Positions 25,582 to 34,898 are shown, counted from the stretch's first letter. The stretch: 64,000 bases of DNA from Arcicella gelida (GCF_034931025.1 NZ_JAYGIL010000025.1:1-64000); one strand, 5' to 3'. Numbers and translations are program-made. Notes: generated by a model from the letters alone, not told the origin.

Positions 25582-27126
25582 ATGAAAAAAATATTACTCC
25601 TACTCGTACTTGCTACCAGTATTTTTACTTCCTGCAAAACCTCTCAAAGTACTTCTCAACAATCTTCTGAGAATGTTGTCAATATTACTTTTTTGCATTT
25701 GAATGATGTCTATGAAATTTCACCTTTGGAAGGTGGAAAAGTAGGTGGTATGGCTCGTGTGGCTACGGTCAGAAAGGAATTATTGCAGGAAAACCCTAAT
25801 ACTCTTACGCTACTTTCTGGAGACTTTCTGAATCCTTCTTTGATTGCGACCTTCAAATATGAAGGTAAAAGTATCAAAGGTCGCCAAATGGTGGAAGCGA
25901 TGAATGCCGTGGGTTTTGATTGGGTAGGTTTGGGTAATCATGAATTTGATATTGATGAAGCCGATTTACAAAGAAGAATTGATGAATCTAAATTCCAATG
26001 GTTAGCAAGCAATGCTTTACAAAACAACAAAGGAACGCTTTCGCCTTTTGCCAAAAACGTTGATGGAAAAAGTATTCCTTTTCTAAAAACAACGATTCTT
26101 ACTTTTAAAAATACAGCGGGCAAAGAAGTAAAAATGGGAATGTTTTCGGTAGTTGTACCGTCTAACCAAAAAGACTTTGTGCATTATGATGATTTCTTTG
26201 AAGCTTCAAAAAAGGCTTATGAAAGCCTAAAACCTCAGTGCGATTTTGTAGTTGCTATTACGCATCTCAACAAAGTAGATGATGCTAAATTGGCGAAAAT
26301 GTTGCCAGAAGTAAAGCTTTTAATGGGCGGACACGACCACGACAATATGCTTTTCAAAGAAGGAAACGTAGTGATTGCCAAAGCCGATGCTAATGCAAAA
26401 ACGGCTTATATTCACCGTTTGGCTTTTGATACAAAAACGAAAGCTCTGACGATGAAGAGTGAATTACGTGCCATCAATGAACAAATTAAAGATGATGCCG
26501 AAGTAGCTGTAGTGGTGAAAAAATGGGAGGATATTCTGGATGCGGCAATGATTAAAGCTGGTTTGAATAAAAATGATGTGGTAACTACGGTAAATACGCC
26601 TTTGGATGGCAGAGAAAGTACCATGCGAAATAGCCATACAAACTTGGGCGATTTAATTGCTAAAGCAATGACTGCCGCCGCTACTCAACCCGTTGATTGC
26701 TCGATTTTTAATAGTGGTTCTGTAAGAATTGATGACCAATTAGTAGGTGCAATTACGCAATTGGATATTATGCGTGTGTTGCCTTTTGGTGGTAAAATTG
26801 TAGAAGTAAAACTACAAGGAAGTTTATTGGCTAAAATTCTAGAGACAGGTTTACAGAACAAAGGTAATGGCGGTTATTTGCAATGGGATAAAATCAGTCA
26901 AGATGCTGGAACGAAACAATGGTTAATTGATGGCAAAGCTTTGGACGTAAATAAAGAATATCAAGTAATGATGCCGAAGTTTTTGATTGAAGGAAAAGAA
27001 ACTAATTTTGGCTACCTGACAGCTCAAAACCCAGGAGTAAAAGGCATTATTGAACCAGATGATAAAGACACAAACGATATTCGTAACGATATTAGAAAAG
27101 TATTGATTGCCTACTTGAAAAAGTAA
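25582..27126 (+). CDS. 5'-nucleotidase/2',3'-cyclic phosphodiesterase family lipoprotein
   Basis: This 514-aa exported enzyme begins with a lipoprotein signal (cysteine in IFTSCKTS, residue 18). The N-terminal calcineurin-like metallophosphatase domain has LHLNDVYE, LSGDFLNPS, GLGNHEFD and MGGHDHDN, which bind two metals. The C-terminal 5'-nucleotidase domain includes SHTNLGDLIAKAM, FNSGSVR and LPFGGKIVEV. It belongs to the UshA family and removes phosphate from nucleotides in the periplasm or at the cell surface. A family B palindrome sits at its stop codon. Confidence 0.93.
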   Translation: MKKILLLLVLATSIFTSCKTSQSTSQQSSENVVNITFLHLNDVYEISPLEGGKVGGMARVATVRKELLQENPNTLTLLSGDFLNPSLIATFKYEGKSIKGRQMVEAMNAVGFDWVGLGNHEFDIDEADLQRRIDESKFQWLASNALQNNKGTLSPFAKNVDGKSIPFLKTTILTFKNTAGKEVKMGMFSVVVPSNQKDFVHYDDFFEASKKAYESLKPQCDFVVAITHLNKVDDAKLAKMLPEVKLLMGGHDHDNMLFKEGNVVIAKADANAKTAYIHRLAFDTKTKALTMKSELRAINEQIKDDAEVAVVVKKWEDILDAAMIKAGLNKNDVVTTVNTPLDGRESTMRNSHTNLGDLIAKAMTAAATQPVDCSIFNSGSVRIDDQLVGAITQLDIMRVLPFGGKIVEVKLQGSLLAKILETGLQNKGNGGYLQWDKISQDAGTKQWLIDGKALDVNKEYQVMMPKFLIEGKETNFGYLTAQNPGVKGIIEPDDKDTNDIRNDIRKVLIAYLKK

Positions 27127-27145
27127 CACGGCTTTCCAAGCCGTG
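27127..27145. repeat. Palindromic repeat, family B copy 2
   Basis: CACGGCTTTCCAAGCCGTG is a perfect palindrome in its arms and overlaps the end of the 5'-nucleotidase gene region. It is the best copy of the family. Confidence 0.8.
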
Positions 27146-27148
27146 AGT

Positions 27149-27568
27149 TTATTCATCTTTTGTAAACTTAAATGATAAAACTATCCATACGAAAATTAAT
27201 AAAATAAATGGAAGATAAATTTTTCCTAGAGCACGAAAGATATCCATTCTTAAAGACCATAATAGATTGTTAGCCATAAAATTAAGTATAGTAATCAAGA
27301 TAAAGGCTATTTTAATAGAGTGATTTAACCTTAAAAATATAGAAATGACAATGATTATTCTAATCAAGTATAGCGTAATTAAAAATGTAAAAAAGGTGAT
27401 TGTTTGAAAATCGTAATGTCTTGCATCTTTAATTTGATTACAATCTTTTTTGATGAACTCTAAAACATCTAACTCCGTTAGTTCTCCTAAACCTGAGTAA
27501 AATGATATATAAAATGAAAAATATAAGGTGATGATACCTATCATCTTGTAAAAGAGGTACTTTGGCAT
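27149..27568 (-). CDS. Small multi-pass membrane protein, 139 aa
   Basis: Unrecognised. Four hydrophobic segments are seen (IGIITLYFSFYISFY, FFTFLITLYLIRIIIVI, IAFILITILNFMA, LPFILLIFVWIVLSF), with a polar loop after the first. The ATG at 27568 is clear and the frame ends FTKDE. It is convergent with the 5'-nucleotidase gene. It may be a real but lineage-specific gene; composition is typical of a membrane protein and not of random AT-rich sequence. Confidence 0.6.
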   Translation of the reverse strand: MPKYLFYKMIGIITLYFSFYISFYSGLGELTELDVLEFIKKDCNQIKDARHYDFQTITFFTFLITLYLIRIIIVISIFLRLNHSIKIAFILITILNFMANNLLWSLRMDIFRALGKIYLPFILLIFVWIVLSFKFTKDE

Positions 27569-27701
27569 AGTGTTGAGGTTTAACTCTTACAATTTAGCAA
27601 TCGTGAGTGAAAAGCCAAAACCTATCAAGTAGAACAAACTGTATGATTGAATTATTAAGAAACACTTTGTAAAATCTCTGACTTTAATACTCCTTCGTTT
27701 T

Positions 27702-27720
27702 TACGGCTTGGAAAGCCGTA
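27702..27720. repeat. Palindromic repeat, family B copy 3
   Basis: TACGGCTTGGAAAGCCGTA, in inverted orientation to copy 2, followed by CCACTGAAAA. It bounds array 4 on the left. Confidence 0.75.
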
Positions 27721-27725
27721 CCACT

Positions 27726-27899
27726 GAAAAAGATAGCTTTTCCTATCTCGGAGATAGGTTGTTGATACTTTGAGAATGTCTGACGAGTCTTTTTTGCGGG
27801 AAATTGCGTGATTTAGATAGGATAGAGATACTTTTTTGCGGTATTTTACGTGAAAAAGATAGGTTTGAGATACTTGAAGTATCTCGAACCTATCTTTTT
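27726..27899. repeat. 21/42-bp tandem array, array 4, with terminal hairpin
   Basis: Two 42-bp units beginning CTTTTTTGCGG start at 27789 and 27831. The flanking sequence keeps the same 21-bp phase, with related half-units at 27726, 27747, 27768, 27810 and 27852. The last part (27853-27899) folds into a long hairpin with arms AAAAAGATAGGTT and AACCTATCTTTTT. A 93-codon minus-strand frame crosses it, but this merely reflects the repeat and is not called. Family B palindromes stand on both sides. Nothing else is seen between 27569 and 28013. Confidence 0.85.
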
Positions 27900-27984
27900 G
27901 ATACATTTTAGATTCAAAAACCGAAGAAAACCGCAAGGAGATAATTGCTATTGATTTTCTTCATGGAAAGCTGTCTATCTGATG

Positions 27985-28003
27985 TACGACTTGGAAAGTC
28001 GTG
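27985..28003. repeat. Palindromic repeat, family B copy 4
   Basis: TACGACTTGGAAAGTCGTG, with compensated changes in both arms relative to copy 3, followed by ATACTGAAAA. It lies just 3' of the DUF2911 gene. Confidence 0.75.
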
Positions 28004-28013
28004 ATACTGAAAA

Positions 28014-28889
28014 CTACAACGCTTTTTTCTTCTTTGAAGTTACTGGAGCCGCTACTGGTAATTTTGCTCTGTAATCTGCAATGCCTTTTTCAATTACATC
28101 TTTAAAGAAAGAAAATGAACCAGAAGTATCTGTACTTCCCAAAGCCAAAGCTTTTTGTGCTAATGGAAAAGCTTCTGCATAATTACTTGTCTTCGCTAAA
28201 ATTTGTGCTTTTACCCAAAGGTTACGGAAAGTTTCTCCGCCAGCGATAGATGAATTTACGGCAGTCAACGCTTGGTTTAATTTTCCTTTTCCTAAAAAGA
28301 ATTCAGCCGCTGTACGCATAACATTTGAATTGTCAGCAATTGCTTTATTGATAGCACTTTCAGTCATTTTTGAAGTTTCGATAGCGATAGGAGCAATTGC
28401 TTTTTTATCTGCCCAATAGATATTCAAATTGGCTGTGCTATCAGTAACATCACTGAAATCAATTGTGAAAGATTCTGTTTTAGCATTTGAAACTGCTTTC
28501 ACTGAAGTACATAAAGCGTCTTTTTCTGGTGAATAACTTTGTTCCGTTGCAGTAATATCTTTGTTCAAAATCAAAGTCCAGTCGCCTTTAGTTGGAATCG
28601 AGAAAACTGAATATGTTCCTGCCGCTACTTTTTGTCCGCCTAAACTAATTTCATTTGATAAAGTAATTTGTGTAGCAGCGTTTGCACCTGTACGCCACAC
28701 TTTATCGAAGGCTACAACGCCACCAAAAATTTCACGACCTTTTATACTTGGACGAGAATACTTAATGCTGATGTCGGTTGTGCCAACAGTTTGTGCAACC
28801 GATGCCGCAGGACTTGGTTGTGGTAAGCGAACTTGTGCCGTAGCTGAAATTGAAAGAGCAAGGCAGATGCCTAAAAATAATTTTTTCAT
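28014..28889 (-). CDS. DUF2911 domain-containing secreted protein
   Basis: The 291-aa product begins with a signal peptide (MKKLFLGICLALSISATAQ). Residues about 20-185 match DUF2911, with SVAQTVGTTDISIKYSRPSIKGR, VWRTGANAATQI and AAGTYSVFSIP. The C-terminal 100 residues look like TPR-type helical repeats, and the end is Lys-rich. The open frame extends to 28973, but the ATG at 28889 begins the signal peptide and is chosen. DUF2911 proteins are common in Bacteroidota and unsolved in function, expected in the periplasm. Confidence 0.9.
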   Translation of the reverse strand: MKKLFLGICLALSISATAQVRLPQPSPAASVAQTVGTTDISIKYSRPSIKGREIFGGVVAFDKVWRTGANAATQITLSNEISLGGQKVAAGTYSVFSIPTKGDWTLILNKDITATEQSYSPEKDALCTSVKAVSNAKTESFTIDFSDVTDSTANLNIYWADKKAIAPIAIETSKMTESAINKAIADNSNVMRTAAEFFLGKGKLNQALTAVNSSIAGGETFRNLWVKAQILAKTSNYAEAFPLAQKALALGSTDTSGSFSFFKDVIEKGIADYRAKLPVAAPVTSKKKKAL

Positions 28890-29040
28890 TGTTGAGTGTT
28901 TAAAATATTGTGAATTGAGATTTTGACATAAAAGTAAGGAAGTAAAAATCCTTGTATTTAATTTTTCGCTCAATGGCTTTTTTTAAAAGATATTTTTTAG
29001 ACCTTTGAACTCTGAAACATTACCATAATCTATCAACGCT

Positions 29041-29577
29041 ATGCACAGAAATCAATTACTTCAATTACTGGAAAAGTATCAGCCTTATAACGCAACGGAT
29101 TCTAAATTTCAGGAAGAAATTATCTCTTTCGTAAAAGCAAATTCTACTTGTTTTGAGCGTTCTTTATTGGTTGGACATGTTACGGGTTCGGCTTGGATAT
29201 TGGATAAATCTCGTCAATATACTTTATTGACACATCATAAAAAGTTGAATCAATGGTTTCAGACAGGGGGACATTGTGATGGCGACTCAGATGTATTAAA
29301 TGTTGCCTTGAAAGAAGCAAAAGAAGAAACAGGCTTGAAAAATATAAAAGTATTAAGTCCTGATATTTTTGACATTGATATTCATTTAATTCCAGAAAGA
29401 AAAGGAATTCCAGTGCATTTGCACTTTGATGTTAGGTTTTTGTTGGAAGCTGATATGAACGAAGCATTGATTGTTTCTTCAGAATCTACTGATTTAAAAT
29501 GGATTCCCCTTTCAGAAGTAGCAGAATTAAATGATAGTGATTCTATTATGAGAATGGTGGAGAAAAGTATTTTTTGA
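29041..29577 (+). CDS. NUDIX hydrolase
   Basis: The 178-aa protein carries the NUDIX box as GGHCDGDSDVLNVALKEAKE followed by ETGL. In it the usual REUxEExGU appears as KEAKEETGL, a conservative change. The N-terminal 40 residues form a helical extension. It hydrolyses a nucleoside diphosphate linked to another group; the substrate cannot be read from the sequence. It is divergent from the DUF2911 gene and stands alone. Confidence 0.88.
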   Translation: MHRNQLLQLLEKYQPYNATDSKFQEEIISFVKANSTCFERSLLVGHVTGSAWILDKSRQYTLLTHHKKLNQWFQTGGHCDGDSDVLNVALKEAKEETGLKNIKVLSPDIFDIDIHLIPERKGIPVHLHFDVRFLLEADMNEALIVSSESTDLKWIPLSEVAELNDSDSIMRMVEKSIF

Positions 29578-29650
29578 TTTTGGATTTCGGTCGTCGGCTA
29601 TCGGTCATCAGATTTGGGATATTGAACATTTATTATCCAAATTTAAAAAT

Positions 29651-29705
29651 ATCCGAAATCCAAAAGCTGACATCCGAAATCCAAAAGCTGACATCCGAAA
29701 TCCTA
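29651..29705. repeat. 21-bp tandem array, array 5 (short, identical units)
   Basis: ATCCGAAATCCAAAAGC is the core of a 21-bp unit present at 29651 and 29672 and partly at 29693, with identical copies. The perfect identity suggests a recent duplication. It sits between the NUDIX and cyclophilin genes, which converge here. Confidence 0.8.
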
Positions 29706-29708
29706 TAC

Positions 29709-30290
29709 CTATTCCTCCAACACATCAATTCTAAAAAATACAGGAATGGCTGGGCGTTCGTTATATTCTTTACCTGCTTGAATGGCGTCAACAACTTCCA
29801 TGCCTTCAATTACTTCTCCAAAAACAACATACAGTCCATTTAGTTGGCGAGCTTCGGCTTCGTTGGTGATGATATAAAATTCTGTTGGTGAAGAAGCTCT
29901 ATCTGGATTCCCTTCATCATAACGAGCCATTGCAACAGCCCCACGTTTATGCGTAAATTCTGGACGATATTCTGGAGGAACTAAATAATCTAATTGATCC
30001 ATATATTCACCGCCGCCTTGTATGCCCATGCGGTAAATATTACGATAAAACATTCTACTCACATAATAGCCCGCTTTTACATTTCTGATAAAATTAGCAC
30101 GATGTAAAGGTGTTTCAGTATGAAGCTTGATAACAAAATCTCCGCCAACGGTATGTACTTTTACTTTCGTCTCAGGGTTTTCTTTGCCGTATTGTGTCAA
30201 AAACGTTTTTGGGTCTTGGTCAAATAAACGCAAGTCCTTTTTACATGAAATGAATGAAATACAAAAAAAGAAGATTATGATTTTTTTCAT
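29709..30290 (-). CDS. Cyclophilin-type peptidyl-prolyl isomerase, lipoprotein
   Basis: This 193-aa protein has a lipoprotein signal with the cysteine in FISCKKD (residue 16). The cyclophilin fold shows GGDFVIKLHTETPLH, FYRNIYRMGIQGG, RGAVAMARYDEGNPDRASSP and TEFYIIT, then LNGLYVVFGEVIEGMEVVD. It speeds proline isomerisation of exported proteins at the membrane. The usual FMIQGG is changed to MGIQGG. It is a single-gene unit; nearby PpiD at 52167 is of a different class. Confidence 0.93.
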   Translation of the reverse strand: MKKIIIFFFCISFISCKKDLRLFDQDPKTFLTQYGKENPETKVKVHTVGGDFVIKLHTETPLHRANFIRNVKAGYYVSRMFYRNIYRMGIQGGGEYMDQLDYLVPPEYRPEFTHKRGAVAMARYDEGNPDRASSPTEFYIITNEAEARQLNGLYVVFGEVIEGMEVVDAIQAGKEYNERPAIPVFFRIDVLEE

Positions 30291-30415
30291 CAGGCTATTT
30301 GTGTATTTGTTTTTTACTATCTGTGTAATGGTTTTCGGCTTTTGAGAAAATAATTTGCTAAGTTAGTGTCATAAAGCTAGCAACCGAAATCCAAAATCAC
30401 ACATCCAAAATCGCA

Positions 30416-31651
30416 TTAGTTAGCACGATAATACATTGTCGAACAGTTTTCTTTGGTTAAAATACCGTTGGCTTGTTCACTAATATCATCAACTGTTACG
30501 GCTTGGATTTTACCAGACTCCAAATTCGCATATTCAACATCGCCAGCGTTGGCGGCAAAAGCCAAATTCATCGCACGGTTCAATAATTCAACTTCTGAAA
30601 ATACTAAAGTAGATTCTGCCTGATTTTTTACTTTTGTCAATTCTTCTTCTGAAACTGGATTTTTTAAGAAATCATTTAATACTTCTTGTATCGCCGCATC
30701 GCCTTCTTCAATACTGATTCCTTTGTTCAGATTTCCTTGAACAATCATCAAACCGGGATCTAACGAAGAAGTAACATAAGCATTGATTGAATTAAAAATG
30801 GGTTGTTCTTTTACCAATTTCTCGTATAATCTTGAAGATTTACTTCTTCCCAAAATATCGCTTGCTAAATCTAACGCATTAAAGCCTACATCATGTCGTC
30901 CTTGCGTATGATATACTTTATAGAGTGCATCCAAAGGCACTTTTGCTTCTACTTCTAAAAATCTTGAAGCAGTTTGAATCGGTTCTTGTGGTAAATTTCT
31001 GGGACTTAGCTTACCTGCTGGAATAGGTTCAAACCATTTCTTGGCTAATTGTTTTACTTCTTCCACACTGATTGGCCCAGCTACTACTAAGATCGCATTG
31101 TTTGGAAGATAGTGTTTATAGAAAAAGCTACGAACGTCATCCATTACTGCATTCTCGATATGTGCAATTTCTTTCCCAATCGTTGCCCATTTATAGGGAT
31201 GAACTTGGTAGGCAAGCGGACGAAGTTTCAACCAAACATCACCATAAGGTTGATTTAAATACCTTTGCTTGAACTCTTCAATCACAACTTTTTGTTGTAC
31301 GTCCAAAACCTTTTGGTCGAATGATAATGATAACATTCTATCTGATTCTAACCAAAACGCCGTTTCAATATTTACCGCTGGAAGTGTAATATAGTAGTTG
31401 GTAATGTCTGGAGAAGTAAAAGCATTGTTTTCACCACCTACTTTTTGTAGTGGAGTATCGTAAGAAGGAATGTTTTTAGAACCGCCAAACATCAGATGTT
31501 CAAACAAATGTGCAAAACCTGTTTTGTGTTCTTCTTCATCACGAGAGCCAACATTATATATAATATTGACAGCAGCAATAGGGGTGGAATAATCTTGGTG
31601 AACATAGACTTTAAGTCCGTTGTCTAGTATAAAATAATCGTATGAAATCAT
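30416..31651 (-). CDS. M16 family zinc peptidase (processing-peptidase-like)
   Basis: This 411-aa enzyme has the inverted zinc motif H48-LFE-H52 in AHLFEHLMFGG, with the downstream glutamate in VVIEEFKQRY. That is the active half of a two-subunit or tandem M16 enzyme. No signal peptide is visible, so it is probably cytoplasmic or exported in another way. Bacteroidota often pair an HxxEH copy with an inactive copy; none is seen next to it here. Substrates are likely short peptides. Confidence 0.92.
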   Translation of the reverse strand: MISYDYFILDNGLKVYVHQDYSTPIAAVNIIYNVGSRDEEEHKTGFAHLFEHLMFGGSKNIPSYDTPLQKVGGENNAFTSPDITNYYITLPAVNIETAFWLESDRMLSLSFDQKVLDVQQKVVIEEFKQRYLNQPYGDVWLKLRPLAYQVHPYKWATIGKEIAHIENAVMDDVRSFFYKHYLPNNAILVVAGPISVEEVKQLAKKWFEPIPAGKLSPRNLPQEPIQTASRFLEVEAKVPLDALYKVYHTQGRHDVGFNALDLASDILGRSKSSRLYEKLVKEQPIFNSINAYVTSSLDPGLMIVQGNLNKGISIEEGDAAIQEVLNDFLKNPVSEEELTKVKNQAESTLVFSEVELLNRAMNLAFAANAGDVEYANLESGKIQAVTVDDISEQANGILTKENCSTMYYRAN

Positions 31652-31789
31652 GTATCAATGTTAGGTAACAAATAATCGTCTATATTAACGAAAAATTAAA
31701 AATTATCAGGACAAAAGTAAGTATTTAGGACTTCTATTGTGTGTGAAATGCTTAAAATTCAATTCGCTTTATTTATTTAAACTTCCAAT

Positions 31790-32902
31790 ATGAAAAAAAT
31801 ATTTGTTTTAATAACGCTTACATTGGGCTTTTTTCTTCAAAGTAAAGCCCAAATATTAAATGATGCCACCACTCGCCAATTAATTTCTCAAGGTTTGGAT
31901 AAAATGTATTCGTATGATTTTAAAGAATCGGCAGAGATTTTTAGTAAAATAAAAGTTAGGCATCCACAACATCCTGTGTTTCATACTTTAATGGCGATTC
32001 AAACGGAATTACAGTATTTTCCGCTGAAAGATTTTCCCGGTCAGCAAAAAACATACTTAGCTTATCTGAATCAAAGTAGAGCTTTAGCGGAGGCGATGTT
32101 AGATAAGAACGAAGAAGACATTGAAGCCAATTTCTTTGAACTAGCTACTTTAGGTTATTTAGCCGCTTATGATGCCGACAACCAAGAATTTATGAAAGCC
32201 GTTGGTGTTGCTAAAAAAGCCTATTCGCATTTAAAGAAAGGCTTAGCGTTAACAGAAAAACAACCAGAGTTTTTGTATTCGTCGGGTATTTATAATTATT
32301 ACAGAATAGAATATCCAGAAACGCATCCAGTGATTAAATCAGTGATTTGGATGTTTGCCGATGGCAACAAAAAACTAGGTTTACAACAATTAGATTTAGC
32401 AACCAGAAAAACCATTTTTGTAAAAACAGAAGCGGCTTTTTATGCGGGCTATGTCTATATGAAATATGAAGCAAACCCTGCAAAAGCATTACAATACAAT
32501 ACAATACTTGCAGAAAAATATCCTGATAATTTACTTTTTCAAATGCAAAGAATGGATTTCTTGACTGCCTTAGGTAAATATGATGATGCGGATGACATTG
32601 CTAATAAAATTTTAAAACAAAAAGGGGTGATGTTTCAGTGTGCGGGAACAATTTTTAAAGGATTAATTGCCGAGAAAGATAAAAAGGACGATAAACTAGC
32701 GGAAGCCTATTTACTAAAAGGAGTAAAAATGCCTTACGACGAGCGTTTCACTAAAGATTATCACGGATTGGCTTATTTAGCTTTGGCACGCATCGCAAAA
32801 CGTGCGGGACAGCCCAGTAAAGTAAAAGAATATGCCAAAAAAGCATCCAAATTAGCAGAATACAAAGCAACAATAGCAGAAGCAAAAGCCCTTTTGAATT
32901 GA
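31790..32902 (+). CDS. Secreted tetratricopeptide-type protein, 370 aa
   Basis: A signal peptide (about 1-20, ending QSKAQ) leads into helical repeats across most of the protein, such as LDKMYSYDFKESAEIFSKIK, AAFYAGYVYMKYEANPAKAL and MDFLTALGKYDDADDIANKI. These fit TPR-like units. The C-terminus is Lys/Ala-rich. It is probably a periplasmic scaffold. No enzyme domain is seen. The gene is single and followed by a 230-bp inverted-repeat region. Confidence 0.8.
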   Translation: MKKIFVLITLTLGFFLQSKAQILNDATTRQLISQGLDKMYSYDFKESAEIFSKIKVRHPQHPVFHTLMAIQTELQYFPLKDFPGQQKTYLAYLNQSRALAEAMLDKNEEDIEANFFELATLGYLAAYDADNQEFMKAVGVAKKAYSHLKKGLALTEKQPEFLYSSGIYNYYRIEYPETHPVIKSVIWMFADGNKKLGLQQLDLATRKTIFVKTEAAFYAGYVYMKYEANPAKALQYNTILAEKYPDNLLFQMQRMDFLTALGKYDDADDIANKILKQKGVMFQCAGTIFKGLIAEKDKKDDKLAEAYLLKGVKMPYDERFTKDYHGLAYLALARIAKRAGQPSKVKEYAKKASKLAEYKATIAEAKALLN

Positions 32903-32909
32903 TTTTTTT

Positions 32910-33142
32910 GAGACTTTAGGACTTGAAGACTAAAAGACGCTAGATGAAAGACACAAGACTTTTGGTCTATCTAATACAAAGATAATTGTAGCGGTAACCT
33001 TCACGGTTACCGTTTTTGTTTGGAAAATAAATCAAAACGGTAACCGCAAGGGTTACCGCTACCAATAACTTTTTGAATTTTTTATTTCAAAAATCTTGTC
33101 TCTTGTGTCTTTTAGTCTTACGTCTTCAAGTCCTAAAGTCTC
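32910..33142. repeat. Nested inverted repeat with a family A pair at the centre
   Basis: The outer arm AGACTTTAGGACTTGAAGAC near 32911 has its complement at about 33107-33142, interrupted by a 7-bp insert in the right arm. Inside are two facing family A palindromes at 32988-33016 and 33034-33062. The whole gap between the TPR gene and mlaF is therefore one large imperfect hairpin. Confidence 0.8.
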
Positions 33143-33147
33143 AGATA

Positions 33148-33891
33148 TTAACGCATCTCCTGCAAAAGTTTATTAGCAAAGATAAACTCATTTAATTCTG
33201 GCACAGCTGAAGTACGAATGTTCTTATTGTCGCCTTCCCAAACCTTTAGCCCTTTGTAAAGGAACATAATCTTCTCACCAATACCGATAACCGAGTTCAT
33301 ATCATGGGTAATTACGATGGTCGTAATATTAAATTCATCCGTAATTTCCTTAATCAATTCATCAATTTTAACAGAAGTCAGCGGGTCTAGTCCAGAGTTA
33401 GGTTCATCACAGAATAAGTATTTCGGATTCATCACAATTGCTCTTGCAATACCCACTCTTTTTTTCATCCCTCCCGAAACCTCCGAAGGCATCCTTGCAC
33501 CAGCATTCTCTAATTCTACACGTTTCAGGCAAAACTGAGCTCTTTCTATTTTTTCCTCCTCACTCATGTTGGTAAGCATATCTAGTGGAAACTTCACGTT
33601 ATCCAACACCGTCTTAGAGTCAAATAAAGCACCACCTTGGAACAAAACACCCATCTCACGACGAATAGTCTTTCTTACTTCCTCATCAGAATTATGAAAA
33701 TCACGTCCATCATACAACACTTGTCCATGTTCAGGTTTTACAATCCCAATCATACATTTTAGCAATACACTTTTACCTGTACCACTTCCACCAATGATTA
33801 ATGAAGTATCGCCAGGCTTAAATTCGCCATTGATACCGAGTAGAATATCTCGCCCATTAAAGGCTTTTCTAATGTCTTTTATCTCAATCAT
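33148..33891 (-). CDS. mlaF: ABC transporter ATP-binding protein, MlaF type
   Basis: This 247-aa ATPase has Walker A GGSGTGKS (residues 34-41), signature VSGGMKKRVGIARAI, Walker B YLFCDEPNSGLDP and the switch histidine in VITHDMNS. The VSGGM signature with EPNSGLDP is typical of MlaF, which powers phospholipid movement between the membranes with MlaE and MlaD. The only MlaE here is 22 kb away at 55672, and no MlaD is in the window. It is divergent from the 42-bp array at 34075. Confidence 0.88.
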   Translation of the reverse strand: MIEIKDIRKAFNGRDILLGINGEFKPGDTSLIIGGSGTGKSVLLKCMIGIVKPEHGQVLYDGRDFHNSDEEVRKTIRREMGVLFQGGALFDSKTVLDNVKFPLDMLTNMSEEEKIERAQFCLKRVELENAGARMPSEVSGGMKKRVGIARAIVMNPKYLFCDEPNSGLDPLTSVKIDELIKEITDEFNITTIVITHDMNSVIGIGEKIMFLYKGLKVWEGDNKNIRTSAVPELNEFIFANKLLQEMR

Positions 33892-34074
33892 AGATTCAAA
33901 TCTTTCCCGAATTTACAAAATTCGTTGCGATACACTATATATTTTCTGTATCTCTTCAACAAATCACCGTCCAAATAGCTCAACAACACTTTATAAAGTA
34001 AAATTCCCCTCTAATATCATACCAACACCACCCAAAGAGAATCAATCAAAGATTACAAAGCACAAAGAGCATCC

Positions 34075-34722
34075 TGCAAAGCCGCTAATAAAGAAGCAAA
34101 GACGGGAAATAACTTTGTGAAGCCAGCTAATGATGAAGCAAGAGTGGGAAGTAATTCTGTGAAGCCTGCTAATGATGGAGCAAATACGGGAAGTAATTCT
34201 GAGAAGCTAGCTAATAATGAAGCAAGAGCGGGAAATATTTTTGTGAAGACCACTAATAATAAAGCAAAGACGGGAAGTAACTCTGTGAAGCCTACTAATG
34301 AAGAAGCAAGAGTTGGAAGTATCTCTGTGAAGCCATCTAATGATGGAGCAAAGACGGCAAATAACTTTGTTAAGCCCGCAATTAATTTTGAAACTATGGA
34401 AGATAAACTTGTGAAACACTCAAAGAACTTTGAAACTATGGGAAATAAACTTGTGAGGCACTCAAAGAACTTTGAAACTATGGGAGTTAAACTTGTGAAG
34501 CACTCAAAGAACTTTGAAACTATTGGAGATAAACTTGTGAAGCTATCAAAGAGTTTTGAAACTATGGGAAATAAACTTGTGAAGCACTCAAAGAATTTTG
34601 AAACTATGGAAGATAAACTTGTGAAGCACTCAAAGAATTTTGAAACTATGGAAGATAAACTTGTGAAGCATTCAAAGAACTTTGAAAGTATGTCCGTTAA
34701 ACGTGTGAAGCCCTCAAATTAA
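34075..34722 (+). repeat. 42-bp tandem array, array 3, with open frame of 14-residue repeats
   Basis: Units start every 42 bp without slip from 34075 through 34117, 34159 and on to 34681, about 15 copies. The sequence changes along the array: the first seven encode blocks like VKPANDEARVGSNS and the last eight blocks like VKHSKNFETMEDKL, yet the phase never breaks. The frame is open from 34015 to the TAA at 34720, with no ATG near its 5' end; a GTG at 34117 is the first plausible start. It may be an Asn/Lys-rich repeat protein or an untranslated array. The rest of 33892-34898 shows no gene. Confidence 0.85.
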
Positions 34723-34898
34723 GCTCGAAAAGGGAATGTTCACTGAACTGTGTCGGTGAACATTCCCCAAATCATGAGGAATAAGGGTTAGTAAAGCGAT
34801 TGTCGTTCTGATATTTTACAGGATAAAATGTCAATTTAGTCTTCAATCTTCGTTAAATTAGAGTGTGATTTCTTTTAAACCAATAAATAAACCTAAAC

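Noticed and set aside
27655..27936. 93-codon minus-strand frame
   Set aside because: It spans array 4 and a family B palindrome; its repeats mirror the DNA repeat and it has no family resemblance.
29574..29843. 89-codon plus-strand frame
   Set aside because: It crosses the short 21-bp array 5 and then runs antisense to the cyclophilin gene.
33794..34120. 108-codon plus-strand frame
   Set aside because: Its first part is antisense to mlaF and the rest enters array 3 out of the repeat frame.
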